From NCBI RefSeq assembly GCF_003987185.1, contig NZ_PIPS01000002.1, forward strand, positions 310,001-374,000: a stretch of 64,000 bases of DNA. Reading direction: 5' to 3'. This DNA comes from Idiomarina aquatica. GTDB lineage: Bacteria > Pseudomonadota > Gammaproteobacteria > Enterobacterales > Alteromonadaceae. The notes beneath the pieces were generated by a model. It did no database searches and was not told where the DNA came from. It saw only the letters and a list, made by a program, of their open reading frames with translations. This document shows, in pieces, positions 31,340 through 41,693 of the stretch. Position 1 is the first letter of the stretch. The number at the start of each line of letters is the position of its first letter. Made by a program: the position numbers and the translations under genes.

Positions 31340-33870
31340 TGAAGCTTTCGTATCTTTACTCGGCCATTGCCCTGGCAACGACGGCAGTGGCCGGCTGCTC
31401 AGACGCGACCAACACCCAAAGCGCCGGCAACGACATTTGGCCGCAGCTTAAGTTACCGGTTGCTCAAGAGCCAACGGTCGAACAACGCATCGATGAGATG
31501 CTGGCTAAAATGACACTGGAACAAAAAGTGGCGCAGATGATCCAGCCAGAGATCCGTGACATCACGGTCGAGGACATGCGTAAGTATGGCTTTGGTTCCT
31601 ATCTTAACGGTGGTGGAGCGTTCCCGAACAACGACAAGTACGCGACACCGCAAGATTGGATTGCACTGGCTGAATCCATGTATCAGGCGTCGGTCGATGA
31701 CAGCGTTGACGGTATCGATATTCCGACCATGTGGGGCACCGATGCGGTTCACGGCCATAATAACGTAATTGGCGCAACGATTTTTCCGCACAATATCGGT
31801 TTAGGGGCTGCGAACAACCCGGATCTTATTGAAGACATTGCCGGTGTCACCGCAACCGAAGTGATGGTAACCGGTATCGATTGGGTGTTTGCGCCGACGG
31901 TTGCCGTTGCCCGTGATGTACGTTGGGGGCGCACCTACGAGAGCTACTCGGAAGATCCACAAATCGTGCACGATTATTCGGCAGCAATCGTCAAAGGGTT
32001 GCAAGGCGAGGTCGGTAAAAACTTTCTTGATGAACGCCATGTCATCAGTACCGTTAAGCACTTTATTGGCGATGGCGGCACCACCGACGGTATCGACCAG
32101 GGCAACACCGAGATTTCGGAACAGGAGTTGTTCGATTACCATGCACAAGGTTACGTCGGCGGTTTGCAGGCCGGCGCACAAACGGTCATGGCCAGCTTTA
32201 ACAGTTGGAATGGCGAAAAAATTCATGGTGATGAGTACCTGTTAACGGACGTACTTAAAGAAAAAATGGGCTTTGACGGTTTCGTCGTTGGCGACTGGAA
32301 CGGTCATGGCCAAATTGAGGGTTGTCGCAATGACAACTGTCCACAGGCGGCAAATGCCGGTCTGGATATGTACATGGTGCCAACCCAAGCGTGGAAGCCG
32401 CTGTACGAGAACCTGATTGCTCAGGTTAAAGACGGTACGATTAGCGAAGCCCGGGTTGACGATGCGGTGCGCCGTATCCTGCGGGTTAAAATCCGTGCTG
32501 GTTTATTTGATAAGCCAAGCCCGGCGCAACGTCCGTTGTCCGGAAAAACCGAGTTAATTGGTGCAGAAGAACATCGAGCAATCGCGCGTCAAGCCGTTCG
32601 CGAGTCGTTAGTACTGTTGAAAAATAACGAAAACTTGTTGCCGCTCAATCCCAATCAGCGCATTTTGGTGGCCGGCCCGGCAGCCGATAATATCGGTCAG
32701 CAGTCCGGTGGCTGGACCATCAGTTGGCAGGGTACCGGTAACAGCAACGATGACTTTCCGGGCGGCACTTCCATTTATCAGGGCATCGCCGACGCGGTCA
32801 CTGGTATGGGTGGCTCGGTAGAGTTGGCCGTGGATGGCGAGTACCAGCAAAAGCCTGACGTCGCGGTGGTCGTTTACGGTGAAACGCCGTACGCGGAAGG
32901 TAACGGAGATATCGATAACGTTGATTATCAACGCGGTAACCCAACCGACCAAGCGCTGCTGGAACAATTGAAAGCGCAGGGGATCCCTGTGGTTTCGGTG
33001 TTTATCAGCGGTCGTCCGATGTACGTTAATCCAGAACTTAATGCGTCAGATGCGTTCGTTGCGGCTTGGTTACCGGGCTCCGAAGGGCAGGGTGTCGCGG
33101 ACGTGATCATTGCCGATGAAAACGGCGAAGCCCGTTATCCGGTACGTGGAAAATTACCGTTCTCCTGGCCAAAAACACCAGCACAAGGGCGCCTGAATGC
33201 CGACCAGCAACCCTATGATCCGCTGTTTAAGCTGGGTTATGGTTTGAGCTACGACGACAGTACTGAGGTTTCAGATACCTTGCCAACGGATTTTGGTGAT
33301 GCCGTAGCGCAGGCTGATGCGGTGGTGTTTGAACGCGCTCCGCAAGATCCGTGGAGCTTGCATATTGGCCACGCTGAAGGCCGCACTGAAGTCACCAGCA
33401 GCATTCAGTCATTGAACGGTGTGACCACCGAAACCTTCGATGATCGTGTGCAGGAAGACGCAAGGTTATTCCGTTTTGACGGGCAACAGCCGGGCTTTTT
33501 CACCTTTGTCAGTCCGTTCCCGCGTGATTTACGGGCTTTTGCCAACGAGCAAGGGGTGCTGTCGGTAACGCTTGATGCAAGCTTTGCCGATGACGAGGCA
33601 TTAGATCTTGCCTTTAATTGTGGCGCTGATGCTTGTCAGGGACAATACAATATTCGTCAATACCTGGCTGAAGATGGTATTAACCCGCAGCAAACCGAGT
33701 GGCAGCAGCTCGATTTTTCGGTTTCCTGTCTGGCCGATGACGGTGTTGATGTGGCCAAACTTGGCGAGATCTTCCGTCTGCAAACGGCTGGACAAGCCGA
33801 AGTACGCATTCGCGACATTCGCATGACGCAGGCACAGCCACAACAGGACGTTATTTGTTTGGGGAACTAG
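31339..33870 (+). CDS. GH3 exo-beta-glucosidase, lipoprotein, with C-terminal ExoP-like domain
   Basis: An 843-residue protein with a lipoprotein signal (VAGC, Cys20), hence probably anchored in the outer membrane or periplasmic. The GH3 barrel covers about residues 55-390 with nucleophile Asp319 in FVVGDWNGHG; the alpha/beta sandwich follows to about 640. The last 180 residues match the galactose-binding-like domain seen in the marine exo-1,3/1,4-beta-glucanase ExoP. It would release glucose from beta-glucan oligomers for the preceding porter, with which it overlaps by one base. AAGGAG precedes the ATG. A bidirectional terminator follows. Confidence 0.93.
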   Translation: MKLSYLYSAIALATTAVAGCSDATNTQSAGNDIWPQLKLPVAQEPTVEQRIDEMLAKMTLEQKVAQMIQPEIRDITVEDMRKYGFGSYLNGGGAFPNNDKYATPQDWIALAESMYQASVDDSVDGIDIPTMWGTDAVHGHNNVIGATIFPHNIGLGAANNPDLIEDIAGVTATEVMVTGIDWVFAPTVAVARDVRWGRTYESYSEDPQIVHDYSAAIVKGLQGEVGKNFLDERHVISTVKHFIGDGGTTDGIDQGNTEISEQELFDYHAQGYVGGLQAGAQTVMASFNSWNGEKIHGDEYLLTDVLKEKMGFDGFVVGDWNGHGQIEGCRNDNCPQAANAGLDMYMVPTQAWKPLYENLIAQVKDGTISEARVDDAVRRILRVKIRAGLFDKPSPAQRPLSGKTELIGAEEHRAIARQAVRESLVLLKNNENLLPLNPNQRILVAGPAADNIGQQSGGWTISWQGTGNSNDDFPGGTSIYQGIADAVTGMGGSVELAVDGEYQQKPDVAVVVYGETPYAEGNGDIDNVDYQRGNPTDQALLEQLKAQGIPVVSVFISGRPMYVNPELNASDAFVAAWLPGSEGQGVADVIIADENGEARYPVRGKLPFSWPKTPAQGRLNADQQPYDPLFKLGYGLSYDDSTEVSDTLPTDFGDAVAQADAVVFERAPQDPWSLHIGHAEGRTEVTSSIQSLNGVTTETFDDRVQEDARLFRFDGQQPGFFTFVSPFPRDLRAFANEQGVLSVTLDASFADDEALDLAFNCGADACQGQYNIRQYLAEDGINPQQTEWQQLDFSVSCLADDGVDVAKLGEIFRLQTAGQAEVRIRDIRMTQAQPQQDVICLGN

Positions 33871-33888
33871 TTTCCCCCTTAAGGCTAT

Positions 33889-33925
33889 AAAAAAGGGCCG
33901 ACATCCTTGGATGTAGGCCCTTTTT
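33889..33925. terminator. bidirectional intrinsic terminator between GH3 and TonB-receptor genes
   Basis: AAAAAGGGCC and its complement enclose an inner ACAT/ATGT stem and are flanked by A and T runs, so both converging transcripts can end here. A second inverted repeat (GGCGCT/AGCGCC, 33929-33957) lies on the TonB-receptor side. Confidence 0.8.
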
Positions 33926-33973
33926 AATGGGCGCTACCCCCAGGGAAAAGGCAGCGCCTTAGTGCTTGCTGTA

Positions 33974-36967
33974 TTAGAAGGTGTAACGTGCACCTAATGC
34001 ATAGCGAGGACCGTACTGACGAGCAAACAGGAATTGCTCTTCATAACGACCGTAGCCTTGCTCGGTTTCGTTGTTCAGGTTGATACCTTCAAAGAACACC
34101 GTCAGTTGTTCGGTTACGTCGTAGTTAACGCTCAGATCCCACTGACCAAAGGCACGCGCGTATTGCGGTGGTGCATCAGAAGAGCCCTGCGCTTGACCGA
34201 CACCCAATAAGTAGCTGTCACGCCACGCGTAAGTCGCCCGTACAGACCAACCATAGTTTTCATAGAATAACTGCAGGTTGGCCGAGTCACTGAGACCGAC
34301 CAGCGGTGCCTGTTGCTCGAGGCTTTCATTGTTAAAACCAACGTCGCCATCAACTACGGTGGCGTTTGCGCCAAAACCAAAGCCAGATTCACCAAATAGG
34401 TGTTGTACGGCAACTTCAAAACCATCAACTGACTTTTCCCGAGTGTTGGTTGGCTGGCTGATGTTCCAGACCATCAGCGGATCATCGGCATTCGGCTCGA
34501 TTACACCGTTTTCGTTGCCATGACCATTGGCCAGCATCTGTTCAAAGATAGCCGTTGAAGTCGCTTGTTCACCACGCGCCTCAATATCAGCAATCGCTTG
34601 TTGGTAGCGCGGACCTTCGAAAATGTCACGCAGACCTTCAATGGTGGTTTCAGTAATGGTGTCCTGAATGTAATTATCGACTTTCTTCTTGAAGTAGCCA
34701 ATGGACGCGTAACTGCCTTCGCCATAGTAATATTCAAGCGATAAGTCGAAGTTCAGTGACTCAAACGGCAATAGGTTAGGGTTACCATTGCTACCGCTGC
34801 GAGCCCCCGGTTTAGGACTTCCGCTCAGGCTACGAGCTCCTGCCAGTTTGCCAAGCGGCGCACGGGCGATGGTTTTACCGGTAGAGAAACGGCCGACCAG
34901 GTCTTCCGTCAAGTCCATCTTCACATCGAACATCGGCAGGAATACGTCGTGCTCACCCGTCTGTGTTAACAGCCGTGGTTCACCACCCTCGTATTGCATG
35001 ATCCATTCGGATGGGCTGGTCCAGTTAACTTGCTGTTCAACCAATTGGCGAACCACACTGGTGACATCGGTCTGCTCGTAACGAACGCCAAAATTCACCT
35101 GTGTAAAGAAGCCGGCAAGGTCAAACTCCCACTGGGATTGAATAAACGCCGCGTCGGTGGTTTCGTTCAAGCCGGTCAGGCCATCCAATGAGCCCGGTGG
35201 CAAACCGACAATAAAGGCATTATCACCATCGGTGATGAAGTTTGCCTGACGAGCCAGCGCCTCTGCGATGTCGTAGGTGTAGTAATAGTTTTGCGCTAAA
35301 TCACTACCGCCGCCGACAAACTCATCCAAAAAGCCATCGGTGGTGTGGTATTCGAACATACCGTCCGGGAAAATGTGCGTATAGCTTGGGTTAAAGCCCG
35401 GACCACCAACCAAACCACTCCAATAGCTGGCGCCTTGCATATCTTGGTCGGTACGGCTCAAACCACCTTTAATCGATACCAGCGGAATGCTCCAGGCAGA
35501 GTTGTACCAGGTGGCTTCCACTTGGTATTGCTTGATGTTGGTTTCGCCTGGGTTACGCAAAAACTGGCTGAAGTTAGAGTCGATTTCGCCTGGTGCCAGC
35601 ACATTGGTACCGTTGTTCCAAAGCACGCTTGCCTGCGGGATTTCGCCAGTACGATAATCGTAGATTTTGGTGCGCAACTGATCCGAACCAAGAATGATTT
35701 GGCCGGTTGAGTTAATGCCCTTATCGGCGCCATTGTCAATTTTGTTACTGGAGTCGTGTACGTCAACCCAAAGGTTTAAGTCGGGGGTAAGATCCCAACT
35801 CAGGTTAAGACCGATAGAGTCGGCTTCGATTTCCGTGGTGTCCCAGTTCGCGGTAAACGAGGCATCGTTACCGGCGATATCGGCATACACCGCGGTACCG
35901 TTTTCATCCAGAATGTAAGAATTGATGTTGCCACCAAACTCATTCCAGATACCCCAGCCGTAACCCACTCGACCCGAGGTACGGCGCGATCCCGTGTAAT
36001 CTGCGGTCAATACCATGCTGTCAGTCGGCGCGAATTGCAGCGTCAACTGGCCATTAGTACGTTCGTTCTGAACATCGGTAAAACCATAGTTCATGTCTTT
36101 CGGGAAGAAGTGGTTGCCAATGCGCTCGCCGTCTTCACCGATAGGGCGGGGGTCGGTAAACTCACCCTCTTCAAGATCGGGCAAGCCGACGTTCGCCTGC
36201 CAGCCCTGGATGTTGGCATACTGTTGTTGGAAGTCACGACGGTGCTGAGACAATGACAGAGCCACGCCAAACATATCATCAGCAAAGGTGTCACTGTAAA
36301 TCGCCGCCAACTCAGGGGTTACTGAGTCGCCGGTGTCAACGGAACTGTCGTGCAGGGCTTTGCCCATGACCACAAACTGACCTTCTGACTGCTGGAAAGG
36401 CCGAGTCGTTACGATATTCACGGTCGCTCCCAGGCCACCGGTTGGCATCGCTGCGCGCGCAGTTTTATAAACTTCCAGCGCGGTGACGTTTTCGGAGGAC
36501 AATGCCTCCATGTTGTACGAGCGCGAGTAACCGGTGGATGGCATTTGTCGGCCGTTCAGGGTTACCAGGTTAAACTCGGGGCCAAAACCACGCACGGTGA
36601 TTTGGCTGCCTTCACCGTCGTTACGGCTGATCGATACACCGGTAATACGCTGCAGCGATTCCGCCAGGTTGGTATCCGGGAATTTACCCATTTCTTCAGC
36701 GGAAATGCCGTCAACAACGCCTGAGGACTGGCGTTTAAAGGCCGTAGAACGCGACAAACTGCCGCGTATACCCTGAACGTTGATGACTTCCATCGCATTT
36801 TGTTCACGTTCCTGCAGTTGTTGCTCTGTTTGTGCGGTTTCTGCAGATTCTGCCGCCTGCTCTTGTGCAAACGTAGGAAAGATCAGACCGGCACTCAGTA
36901 CGACTGAGACGGCTGCCGCGACTGGGCTTTTGCTAAACATAAGTGGTTTTTTCATTATCTTGTCCAT
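33974..36967 (-). CDS. TonB-dependent outer membrane receptor, probable beta-glucan oligosaccharide importer
   Basis: A 997-residue protein with a signal peptide (cleavage after PTFAQ), an N-terminal plug (VINVQGIRGSLSRS, FPDTNLAESLQRITGVSI, ITVRGFGPEFNLVTLNG) and a beta-barrel ending in the terminal phenylalanine (GARYTF) needed for outer membrane insertion. The plug sequences are those of the proteobacterial carbohydrate receptor group. It follows the GH16 glucanase gene by 18 bases, so it very likely takes up oligosaccharides made by that enzyme. ATG 36967 is used; an in-frame ATG four codons later (36955) is also possible. Confidence 0.92.
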   Translation of the reverse strand: MDKIMKKPLMFSKSPVAAAVSVVLSAGLIFPTFAQEQAAESAETAQTEQQLQEREQNAMEVINVQGIRGSLSRSTAFKRQSSGVVDGISAEEMGKFPDTNLAESLQRITGVSISRNDGEGSQITVRGFGPEFNLVTLNGRQMPSTGYSRSYNMEALSSENVTALEVYKTARAAMPTGGLGATVNIVTTRPFQQSEGQFVVMGKALHDSSVDTGDSVTPELAAIYSDTFADDMFGVALSLSQHRRDFQQQYANIQGWQANVGLPDLEEGEFTDPRPIGEDGERIGNHFFPKDMNYGFTDVQNERTNGQLTLQFAPTDSMVLTADYTGSRRTSGRVGYGWGIWNEFGGNINSYILDENGTAVYADIAGNDASFTANWDTTEIEADSIGLNLSWDLTPDLNLWVDVHDSSNKIDNGADKGINSTGQIILGSDQLRTKIYDYRTGEIPQASVLWNNGTNVLAPGEIDSNFSQFLRNPGETNIKQYQVEATWYNSAWSIPLVSIKGGLSRTDQDMQGASYWSGLVGGPGFNPSYTHIFPDGMFEYHTTDGFLDEFVGGGSDLAQNYYYTYDIAEALARQANFITDGDNAFIVGLPPGSLDGLTGLNETTDAAFIQSQWEFDLAGFFTQVNFGVRYEQTDVTSVVRQLVEQQVNWTSPSEWIMQYEGGEPRLLTQTGEHDVFLPMFDVKMDLTEDLVGRFSTGKTIARAPLGKLAGARSLSGSPKPGARSGSNGNPNLLPFESLNFDLSLEYYYGEGSYASIGYFKKKVDNYIQDTITETTIEGLRDIFEGPRYQQAIADIEARGEQATSTAIFEQMLANGHGNENGVIEPNADDPLMVWNISQPTNTREKSVDGFEVAVQHLFGESGFGFGANATVVDGDVGFNNESLEQQAPLVGLSDSANLQLFYENYGWSVRATYAWRDSYLLGVGQAQGSSDAPPQYARAFGQWDLSVNYDVTEQLTVFFEGINLNNETEQGYGRYEEQFLFARQYGPRYALGARYTF

Positions 36968-36985
36968 TTCTGTTTGTCGTACCGA

Positions 36986-39628
36986 TTAAAAGTTTTCGAT
37001 GCTCAGGTTATCAACTTGATACACAGCGCCTGATGATTGACCCCAGGTTGGGAAAATCATGATCACGCTGATGTCGCTGATATCCAGACCGGCATCGAAT
37101 AACGACTGCAGGGTAAAGTTGTAGGTTGCCCATTCACCAGCAACGGGCTCTTCGCCATAGTTACCGGATGATAACGGCACCTCCACCGCTGTCGCTGCAC
37201 CAGACGATTCGACTTTTACTAACCACTGCGCGTCAGCACCGCTGGGTTGATCGACGACACGCATATCAAAACTGATGGCGCCGTTGGCGAGCAATGCCGA
37301 TGCATCAAAGGTGGCGCCGTCATTGGCGAGGAAGCCTAACACAGTTTCCGGAGAGCCGAGAATTTCGAACTGGGCAACGTTGTTGTAGGGCGCTTCGGCT
37401 TCAACAACTTGTGGCGTTGAACCGGCACAGCAGTCCCACAGTGTCCAGTCTGCGTTCACTTCTTCGTCAAAGATGGTGATTTCATCAGAACCTGCGCTCG
37501 GATCGTAAATGCGCGCTTCATCAACACGGAATACCGCGCCTTCGCCGGTACCCCAGGCAGGGAACATCATGATTACGTCGATGGCTGACACATCCAGTCC
37601 TTCGTCCGCCAGTTGTTGCAGCGGGAAGGTGTAAGTTTGCCATTCGCCGGTGGTGGGTGCCTGACCGCCATTACCGCTGGCCAGCTCAACTTCGGCGAAG
37701 GTTTCAGCGCCGTTCGACTCAACCTTAAACATCCATACTGAGTTTGGATCATTCGGGCTGGAAACCACTTTCATATCAAATTGGATAACACCCTCGACGA
37801 GCAGCGCCGATGCATCAAACTGAATGCCTGAACCATCCGCTGGCTTAAAGCCGACTACCGTTGGAGTGGCACCAATCTCAAATTCGCCAACAACACCGCG
37901 TTCTTCATCCACGACCTCTTGTGGCGTGGTTCCACCACAGCAGTCCCACAGTGGCCAGTCCGGATTTTGCTGGTCGTCGAACAGTACCAGTTCCGGTGAT
38001 TCAGCTTCCGGTGAAGTGATTTCAACGTTGGTCATCAGGTACTCAGCACCTGCGCCCAACCCCCAGGACGGGAATACCATGAACGCATCAATGGCCGATG
38101 GCTCGAGGCCGGCATCAACCAGTTGTTGCAGTGGGAAGGTATAGGTCTGCCATTCACCAACGACCGGAGCAACGCCCTCGGCGCTCTCGGTAATCGGCAA
38201 TTCAGCAAAGGTTGCGGCGCGGTCACTTTCAACCTTGAACAACCAGCTTGCGGAACCGTCGCTGGGCGCAGAAGTTACCTTCATGTCAAAGCTGATGCTA
38301 CCTGACTCGATCATGCCGCTAGCGTCAAAGGGTTGCGGCTGTCCGTTTTCGTCCGTGATGAACTCTTCACGGGAAATAAAACCGTTTACCGTCGGCGTGT
38401 CGTTAACCACAAACTGATAGACCTGACCCTTATCGGCATCGTCAATCAGCGCTGGGGTAGAACCACCACAGCAATCCCACGCCGGCCAATTTGGATTCGG
38501 TGTGCCATCAAAAATGGTCAGGTTTTCTACGGTAGTGGAGGGTGGAGAAGGGATAGGAGCTTTACCGGTAACGAGGGTTTCTTCGTCGTCATAGCCAGCA
38601 CGGAGAGTTTCACAGCCTTTGCCGGTATCCGGGTTTTGATTACACTGGTAGACATTAATGTAATCAATTTCTAACGTCTGGCCTTCAGCGAAAGCGCTTT
38701 CATTAATACCCAGGTTATTGGTATTTTCCGGCCAGTCGCCGCCGACCGCTAAGTTCATGATCACATAAAAACGCTGATCATAGGGAGCAGGGCCATAGTC
38801 CACTTTTAATTCACCCGTGGACTGATCGTAATACTCCGTAAACCAGCCTTGGTGGTTCAGACCAATGGCTTCACCCTTGCTGTTATAACGAACCTGAGAG
38901 TCGCGTTGTGTTTGATACAAATAGCCATCGACATACCAACGAATTTCGCCTTCTTGCCACTCGATCGCATAGGTATGGAAATCGTCGGCTGGGTTTACGC
39001 CGTCAGGCAGTTGATAAGCTTTGCCAGAAGAGGCGTTGTTAGGCCAGTCCCGACCATAGTGCAGGGTACCGTGTACGTTGTTTTCAACGTTGCCTTCTTC
39101 GTCAACGGTTTTTAGGTTAACCGCTTCGACAATATCGATTTCACCGGATTTCGGCCAACCGCCGTAAACAGAATCTGTCGGCATCATCCAAACCGCCGGC
39201 CAGGAGCCTTGTCCTTCCGGCAGTTTAGCACGCACTTCAATGCGACCGTATTTGAAGTCGCCTTTGTTCTTGCTGTTCAAGCGCGCCGAAGTGTAAGGCA
39301 AATTGCCTTCCGCATCTTCGCCGGCAGGCAACGCGACAATTTTTAGCGTACCATCCGAGACATAAGCGTTTTCCGACGAGTCGGTGTAACACTGCTGTTC
39401 GTTGTTTCCGCCGCCCTGGCAGTTGACTTCAAAGTTCCATTTGTTCTCGTCAATGGCATTGCCTTCGAAGTCATCACTCCAGACCAGCTCCCACTCATCG
39501 ACCGGGGCGGTTGTATCAATTTGCGTATACTGCGTGTTTGTTTCAACACTGTCGCCACCACAGCCGGCTAGACCAAGCGCTACAAAAGCGAGCGCCAGTG
39601 GGGTGCGTGTTAGATTTGTTGGCTTCAT
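36986..39628 (-). CDS. GH16 endo-beta-1,3-glucanase (laminarinase-like) lipoprotein with three C-terminal repeats
   Basis: An 880-residue protein with a lipobox (LAGC, Cys23). The GH16 domain covers about residues 45-330, with the catalytic GEIDIVE (Glu163, Asp165, Glu168), typical of endo-1,3(4)-beta-glucanases. Then come three copies of a 165-residue module (about 369-538, 546-708, 716-880), each beginning LTIFD/LVLFD/ITIFD, with WDCC(G/A)G near the start and GEW-TY-F/LQ-L near the end. These look like beta-sandwich carbohydrate-binding modules; I do not recognise their class. The gene heads an operon with the TonB receptor and carries the LacI-type site about 70 bases upstream. Confidence 0.92.
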   Translation of the reverse strand: MKPTNLTRTPLALAFVALGLAGCGGDSVETNTQYTQIDTTAPVDEWELVWSDDFEGNAIDENKWNFEVNCQGGGNNEQQCYTDSSENAYVSDGTLKIVALPAGEDAEGNLPYTSARLNSKNKGDFKYGRIEVRAKLPEGQGSWPAVWMMPTDSVYGGWPKSGEIDIVEAVNLKTVDEEGNVENNVHGTLHYGRDWPNNASSGKAYQLPDGVNPADDFHTYAIEWQEGEIRWYVDGYLYQTQRDSQVRYNSKGEAIGLNHQGWFTEYYDQSTGELKVDYGPAPYDQRFYVIMNLAVGGDWPENTNNLGINESAFAEGQTLEIDYINVYQCNQNPDTGKGCETLRAGYDDEETLVTGKAPIPSPPSTTVENLTIFDGTPNPNWPAWDCCGGSTPALIDDADKGQVYQFVVNDTPTVNGFISREEFITDENGQPQPFDASGMIESGSISFDMKVTSAPSDGSASWLFKVESDRAATFAELPITESAEGVAPVVGEWQTYTFPLQQLVDAGLEPSAIDAFMVFPSWGLGAGAEYLMTNVEITSPEAESPELVLFDDQQNPDWPLWDCCGGTTPQEVVDEERGVVGEFEIGATPTVVGFKPADGSGIQFDASALLVEGVIQFDMKVVSSPNDPNSVWMFKVESNGAETFAEVELASGNGGQAPTTGEWQTYTFPLQQLADEGLDVSAIDVIMMFPAWGTGEGAVFRVDEARIYDPSAGSDEITIFDEEVNADWTLWDCCAGSTPQVVEAEAPYNNVAQFEILGSPETVLGFLANDGATFDASALLANGAISFDMRVVDQPSGADAQWLVKVESSGAATAVEVPLSSGNYGEEPVAGEWATYNFTLQSLFDAGLDISDISVIMIFPTWGQSSGAVYQVDNLSIENF

Positions 39629-39696
39629 AACTGAATTCCTGGTTAGTCATTCTTGTTCTTGTTTAGTGATGCTTTGTGCGTTTTTTAAACATTTAA

Positions 39697-39710
39697 TGTA
39701 AGCGCTTTCA
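39697..39710. promoter_or_regulatory. LacI-type operator ahead of the GH16 gene
   Basis: TGTAAGCGCTTTCA, the exact reverse complement of the site at 29995-30008. It stands 69 bases before the GH16 ATG. Confidence 0.75.
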
Positions 39711-39778
39711 CAAAATAGAACAAGAAAATAACATCGTCAATCAATGCAGCCAAATTATTGCAAAAAGATTGCATCAAA

Positions 39779-40795
39779 TTATTTACGACTGATGCCGATC
39801 AAGTACCTCGCATTGTCCAGCATGCGTTGGCTAAAGCCCCATTCGTTATCGTACCAGGCCATGACTTTTACCAAGCGACCATTAACACGGGTCTGTTTAA
39901 CATCAAAAACACTGGAATAGGGTGAGTGGTTAAAGTCACTGGAAACCAGTGGTAATTCATTGATGCTTAGCACCTCAGATAATGGACTTTGTGCGGCTGC
40001 CTGACGGATGATGTCATTCACTTCGTCGACACTGGTGTCGCGACCGGCGATAAAACTTAAATCAACCAGTGACACATTCGGTGTTGGTACGCGTACGGCC
40101 AGCCCGTCAAATTTACCGGCAAGTTCCGGGATCACCAGGCCAATGGCAGCGGCTGCGCCGGTTTTCGACGGAATCATAGACTGTGCTGCGGCGCGGGCGC
40201 GTTGCAGATCGCTGTGGTAGGCGTCCAGCAAACACTGATCATTGGTGTAGGCGTGCACAGTGGTCATCAGCGCATTGTCGATGCCGAGAGCTTGGTTCAG
40301 GGGTTTTGCGATTGGTGCCAGACAGTTGGTGGTGCAAGAGGCGTTCGAGATAATGCGCATATCAGCGGTCATATCCTGATGGTTCACACCGTAAACAAAC
40401 AATCCGTCGACGTCTTTTGCCGGAGCTGAAATCAATACCTTTTTGGCACCCGCTGTGAGGTGTTTTTCGGCACCGGCGCGGTTGGTAAACAACCCGGTAC
40501 ATTCCATAACCACATCAATGTCCAGCTGTTGCCATGGTAATTGTGCCGGATCACGCTCCGAGAAAACGCGCACTTGATGTTGATTAATCGATAGGCTGTC
40601 GTCGGTCGCACTGATGTCAGCAGCAAATTGACCGTGTACGGTGTCGAACTTCAGCAGGTGAGCGAGGGTTTTCGGATCACCCAGGTCGTTAATGGCAACC
40701 AATTCGAACTGATCCTGTAAACCACCTTCAAAAATGGCACGGGCAATATTTTTACCAATACGGCCAAAACCATTAATCGCAACTTTAATTGTCAT
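39779..40795 (-). CDS. gap: glyceraldehyde-3-phosphate dehydrogenase
   Basis: A 338-residue glycolytic dehydrogenase with an N-terminal Rossmann fold ([12 protein letters not shown]) and catalytic Cys154 in [19 protein letters not shown] at residues 34-40 supports NAD use in the catabolic direction, but cofactor choice cannot be settled by eye. It lies 13 bases after hexR in the same unit. This pairing makes sense because the glyceraldehyde 3-phosphate produced by the Entner-Doudoroff pathway must be oxidised. Confidence 0.93.
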   Translation of the reverse strand: MTIKVAINGFGRIGKNIARAIFEGGLQDQFELVAINDLGDPKTLAHLLKFDTVHGQFAADISATDDSLSINQHQVRVFSERDPAQLPWQQLDIDVVMECTGLFTNRAGAEKHLTAGAKKVLISAPAKDVDGLFVYGVNHQDMTADMRIISNASCTTNCLAPIAKPLNQALGIDNALMTTVHAYTNDQCLLDAYHSDLQRARAAAQSMIPSKTGAAAAIGLVIPELAGKFDGLAVRVPTPNVSLVDLSFIAGRDTSVDEVNDIIRQAAAQSPLSEVLSINELPLVSSDFNHSPYSSVFDVKQTRVNGRLVKVMAWYDNEWGFSQRMLDNARYLIGISRK

Positions 40796-40808
40796 GGGAT
40801 GTCCTTAC

Positions 40809-41669
40809 TTATTTGTTATTTGATGGGTTGGCTGGGTAGCGCGAATCTTTCAAGCCAGCCTTAACTCGAGCTAAACGTTGTTTCATATCGTCGCCGTGAG
40901 CCAGGGCGAAACCGGCAACGATGGCATCGATGAGCACCATTTGGGCGATACGGGATGCCATTGGCATGTAGTGATCAGTGTCTTCCGGAACCTCAGTGCT
41001 GACGACGATATGACAGAATTTAGCCAGCGGACTGTCTTTAGCGGTGATGCCGATCACTGTCGCGCCATTTTCATGCGCAAGTTGCGCAATCTCGCACAAC
41101 ATCTTGGTGCGTCCGGTATGACTAAAGCAAAGCACCACATCACCGGGCAGGCTGTTAATCGCGGCGACCTTTTGTACCAAATGGTCATCGGAATAAATGG
41201 CCGGTGTTGTGAAGCGGGCAAATTTGTTCTGGGCATCATGGGCGACCGATGCCGATGCGCCATAACCGAAAAAGGAGATTTTGCGCGCCTCGACCAGGCA
41301 ATTTATGGTGGCCTCTACTGCGTCGCGGTCTATTTTTTCGCGGGCTGTGGCCAATGCTGATTGTGTGGCCGCAAAAATTTTATCGGTGACGTCGGCCACC
41401 GAATCGTCGTCATTGATCTGTGAGTTGACGTAAGAGGTGCCTTTAGCGAGTTGCTGAGCCAACTGCAACTTAAAGTCAGGGAAACCTTTGCAGCCAATGC
41501 GGCGGCAGAACCGATTGATGGTCGGCTCACTGACGGCGGCGGTCTGTGCCAGAGTCGCTGTCGAGGTATGAATGATGGCCTCGGGATCATTCAGTACCAC
41601 CTGAGCGACTTTGTATTCATTTTTGCTTAAATCCGGTAGGCGTTCACGCACCGTTTGCACTATGTTCAT
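40809..41669 (-). CDS. hexR: HexR, RpiR-family repressor of central carbon genes
   Basis: A 286-residue regulator with an N-terminal RpiR helix-turn-helix (SKNEYKVAQVVLNDP, ATLAQTAAVSEPTINRFCRRIG) and a C-terminal SIS sugar-phosphate domain (FFGYGASASVAHDAQNK, VVLCFSHTGRT). In gammaproteobacteria HexR senses 2-keto-3-deoxy-6-phosphogluconate. Its place between gap and the divergent zwf operon, with two HexR-type sites in the gap, fixes the assignment. ATG 41669 has AGGA nine bases upstream; a GTG two codons earlier is less well spaced. Confidence 0.93.
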   Translation of the reverse strand: MNIVQTVRERLPDLSKNEYKVAQVVLNDPEAIIHTSTATLAQTAAVSEPTINRFCRRIGCKGFPDFKLQLAQQLAKGTSYVNSQINDDDSVADVTDKIFAATQSALATAREKIDRDAVEATINCLVEARKISFFGYGASASVAHDAQNKFARFTTPAIYSDDHLVQKVAAINSLPGDVVLCFSHTGRTKMLCEIAQLAHENGATVIGITAKDSPLAKFCHIVVSTEVPEDTDHYMPMASRIAQMVLIDAIVAGFALAHGDDMKQRLARVKAGLKDSRYPANPSNNK

Positions 41670-41693
41670 GGACACAATTCCTGAAATACGATT

